Below are positions 62,701 to 64,000 of a DNA stretch of 64,000 bases, piece after piece. Made by a program: the position numbers and the translations under genes. The notes beneath the pieces were generated by a model, which ran no database searches, had not been told where the DNA came from, and saw only the letters and a program-made list of their open reading frames with translations. The number at the start of each line of letters is the position of its first letter. The stretch's first letter is position 1. Source of the stretch: Variovorax beijingensis (lineage in GTDB: Bacteria > Pseudomonadota > Gammaproteobacteria > Burkholderiales > Burkholderiaceae_C); contig NZ_RXFQ01000007.1 of the NCBI RefSeq assembly GCF_003951285.1, forward strand, positions 248,001 to 312,000, in the 5' to 3' direction.

Positions 62701-64000
62701 GCAGCGCACCGCTGGTGTTCGAACTGAACGCGGCGCATTCGATCGGCGACCGCGTGTTTTCCAGTTCGTACCTGGCGCCGATCATCCGTTCGACCACGGG
62801 GCCGATGGACGTGATCTTCAATGCCGGCTCGGCCGGGGCGCTCGACGGCTACGTCCACTACTTCGGCAATACGGGGGCCGACCAGGCCGTCATCTCCACC
62901 AACGGCGGCCGCGTGCTGGCGCACGCCACGGGCACGGGCTATGCGGAAGTGGTCTTCAATTCCGCCAGCATCGACACCGGCGGGGGCGAGCTGCGCCTGC
63001 TGACGGACGGGCCGAGCACCACCCAGTTCGTCGCACTCAGCGGCGACGTGCAAACGCGCGGCGGCAACGTGACGCTGGACGCCGGCTTCGTCGGCGGCAG
63101 CCCCGCGTCCAGCGACATCAACATCGACGTGGACGGCACCATCGATACGGGCGGCGGCGCGGTGTCCATCCATGCGCATGGCGCCGGCGGGATCTACGAT
63201 TCGGTGACCAGCCGGTTCAACAACCAGATCATCACCAACGGCGGGGCGGTGTCGATCCTGAACGGGCAGACCGGCACGCCCTCGGGTTTCGTGCTGTTCC
63301 AGGGCACCCGGATCGACACGCGCGTCGGCCAGTCCGATGCGGGCGCCGGCGGCGGCGTGAGCATCGCCGGCGGCGGCGTGAGCCTCAACGGAACGCGCAT
63401 CGACAGCGCCACCGGCGACGTGGCCATCACCGGGACCGGCGGCACGGGCCAGAGCGGCAGCGCCGTGCAGCTGGACTACCTCTCCCTGAGCACCACGGGC
63501 GCCCCGGTTGCCACCGCCATCTCGACCACCAGCGGCAATGTGCTGATCCGGGGCGTGCAGGACTTCGACCGCGGATCGAGCGCGTCCAATGCGACGCACG
63601 GCGTGCTGGTCACCGGCGGCAGCAGCATCACCACGGGCAGCGGCAACATCGCGCTGCAGGGCCTGTTTGCCAGCGCGGCGGTCGACAGCACCGACAGCGG
63701 CGTGCGGCTGGAAGACGGCGCGCGCCTGGCCACCACCGGCGGCGGCAGCATCGAGCTGACCGGCAGCTCGCTCCAGGGCACGCCCGGCGTGTCGATCCAG
63801 CCCGGCATCTCGTCGTTCACCGGCGGTCCCGGCGCGACGCCGCAGGTGCAAAGCAGCGGCAACCTGGTGCTGCGCGCCAGCAACGACGGCAGCGCGCCGG
63901 CCCTGGCGATCGACGTGCCGGTGAGCGCCGCCGGCACCATCAACCTGCGGCCGGGCGGCATGGACGCGGCGCTCAATGCCTTCGACGCCACGGCCACCGG
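59715..64000 (+). CDS. TpsA filamentous-haemagglutinin-type exoprotein, 3' end outside window
   Basis: An open frame of more than 1,428 codons, running off the window, in the same direction as the tpsB before it. The signal peptide (RPLVLSLACMGMVPAWAQ) is followed by the conserved secretion domain with NWNAFSLDGGKTLSINQ and the NPSGVLFGG signature (about residues 60-150). Then come glycine-rich beta-helix repeats. An RWIVDPYDVTIV motif near residue 920 is typical of this group. It would be secreted through the TpsB pore and work at the surface as adhesin or toxin; which one depends on the unseen C-terminus. Long antisense frames here are shadows. Confidence 0.95.
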   Translation, partial: MRNHDLSAKALPRHWRVRPLVLSLACMGMVPAWAQLNLPTGFPQSGNVVFGNVSVAPGGTAARQGLNQSTMNAIVNWNAFSLDGGKTLSINQQMGAASVMLNRVVGTGGVIEQSVINGTLSANGHVFVVNPSGVLFGGTARVNVGGVVASTLDISDSQIAKDASVVGKGGQLVFGGGINDATSIARVTVEPGAVISVGEGGTAGLIGALVRNEGEINVARGSAGLASGARVTLDFEGDGLTKFTVPVEGGLMNTSVASVQATDPSTKALVMNTGSITADGGRVVLVGASGLVQQVVNQSGTVRARSLVERGGEIVLEAIGAQVDSGVGLEVSGTLDARGNAAGVAGGSIRTTAGNLNVLAGAQIAAGGIEGGANGSWTAEAGRNLSIVADTDSGNIAASVIGKALSQGTDVTLTTRSSSKVAQINDAVVFQPGAQVVKDGGGTATLRVNSVGNIDMRWAAEGTTIASTSGALNVEFNADAQGLAAAEAGQANGIAAAIRLDRARIDANGGNIRFFGQGDSDNGRAIGGQVKGPDADGAGDIRSGVWLGGSTLSTLGAGSISLRGEGGTAEVGSGFLSATDGVRIDGDSTLSTQAGGITLAGRGAAGGSGVRLNGDDYSVALSSASGDIALTGTVRDWTSGGPVGEPVGGAGVQITGAKLTTGGDVRITGQGGNLSGMAADLRTQAVEFGSSYTVGASNGVVIEGTRVEAGAGRSIEVTGTAGSAGFGFDSEGVALGFAPLDATVTPFGVRLSSSQQTDGLHAAGGSIRIAAGTGDIGLTAGAFEGTLLDAASATGMGGSIAVTGRNILAQSTADASGLADASGAGGGSIEIRGTTAPGAGNENSGVVSVGPNLTLLANALGSGNGGSITLVGERSVRAFGDLQARGGSAGGDGGTIETSGGSFDVSGIRVDASAPAGLAGRWIVDPYDVTIVHGAAGGGSLPTNPFEPVATSTIQDGDINSALNTGTSVSITTGSGGTDAGDILFGSGMLIERTVGSAPLVFELNAAHSIGDRVFSSSYLAPIIRSTTGPMDVIFNAGSAGALDGYVHYFGNTGADQAVISTNGGRVLAHATGTGYAEVVFNSASIDTGGGELRLLTDGPSTTQFVALSGDVQTRGGNVTLDAGFVGGSPASSDINIDVDGTIDTGGGAVSIHAHGAGGIYDSVTSRFNNQIITNGGAVSILNGQTGTPSGFVLFQGTRIDTRVGQSDAGAGGGVSIAGGGVSLNGTRIDSATGDVAITGTGGTGQSGSAVQLDYLSLSTTGAPVATAISTTSGNVLIRGVQDFDRGSSASNATHGVLVTGGSSITTGSGNIALQGLFASAAVDSTDSGVRLEDGARLATTGGGSIELTGSSLQGTPGVSIQPGISSFTGGPGATPQVQSSGNLVLRASNDGSAPALAIDVPVSAAGTINLRPGGMDAALNAFDATAT

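Noticed and set aside
59607-63851. A 1,414-codon open frame on the minus strand
   Set aside because: It is antisense to tpsA, rich in Ala/Arg/His/Gly, and has no domain or start signal.

Overview
The window is high-GC DNA, densely packed with genes, and looks like the chromosome of a betaproteobacterium of the Comamonadaceae, most likely Variovorax or a close relative. The clues are the lptA-lptB-rpoN block, the argS-SPOR-dsbA order, the COG4389 'site-specific recombinase' membrane protein, abundant LysR and IclR regulators, a CaiB-type CoA transferase, and a dispersed intergenic repeat of a type I associate with this family. The placement is by gene content and by eye; no database was searched. 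No rRNA, tRNA, CRISPR array or insertion sequence was recognised.

Layout. 1-2.7 kb: the end of a DUF2917 gene, a divergent LysR regulator, then a leader (promoter, 7-codon ORF, terminator-like hairpin) before two basic proteins of unknown function. 2.7-13.6 kb: metabolism and its regulators. A minus-strand set (IclR, 2-haloacid dehalogenase, malate synthase G) points to two-carbon acid use. A divergent plus-strand pair (HMG-CoA lyase and class III CoA transferase) points to hydroxymethylglutarate-type catabolism. Two adjacent palindromes lie between the IclR gene and the lyase. A LysR gene, DUF2214 and a fused membrane/spermidine-synthase-like protein follow. 13.7-22.3 kb: core genes (PsiF-like, argS, SPOR, dsbA, lptA, lptB, rpoN, a phospholipase-D lipoprotein). 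22.3-28.5 kb: LysE exporter, two YceI proteins, cytochrome b561, a hybrid histidine kinase, a THUMP RNA methyltransferase and a PIN protein.

28.5-30.0 kb is an AT-richer accessory islet: a Tae4 type VI secretion peptidoglycan amidase directly overlapped by the first of three tandem small two-helix membrane proteins. These are candidate immunity proteins of a type I do not recognise, and they appear to have arisen by duplications that carried the 3' tail of the effector gene. 30.0-41.8 kb: a kinase-like protein coupled to an FMN glutamate-synthase-like protein, an SEC-C protein, a second MFS paralogue, GNAT, SnoaL, CinA, PgpA, another MFS, a DUF3053 lipoprotein, ThiL, an isochorismatase-type hydrolase and a GlxA-type regulator. 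41.8-42.9 kb is a second AT-rich islet: a 46-codon RHS-repeat remnant that begins exactly after the ybdK stop codon, followed by two orphan membrane-protein genes. It looks like the scar of a contact-dependent toxin locus.

42.9-55.7 kb: ybdK, a cation/proton antiporter and the COG4389 gene in one overlapping run, then apaG, rpe, a small hydrophilic protein, an aspartoacylase-family protein, Ku with a stand-alone LigD polymerase domain (end joining), a transglutaminase-like protein, and a 55-residue membrane protein coupled to catalase HPII. Several of these stress-type genes share CCTAC-containing upstream elements. 55.8-64 kb: one operon encoding an exported TPR-CHAT predicted protease, a TpsB outer-membrane transporter and a very large TpsA exoprotein that runs off the window, making a two-partner secretion system with a built-in candidate protease.
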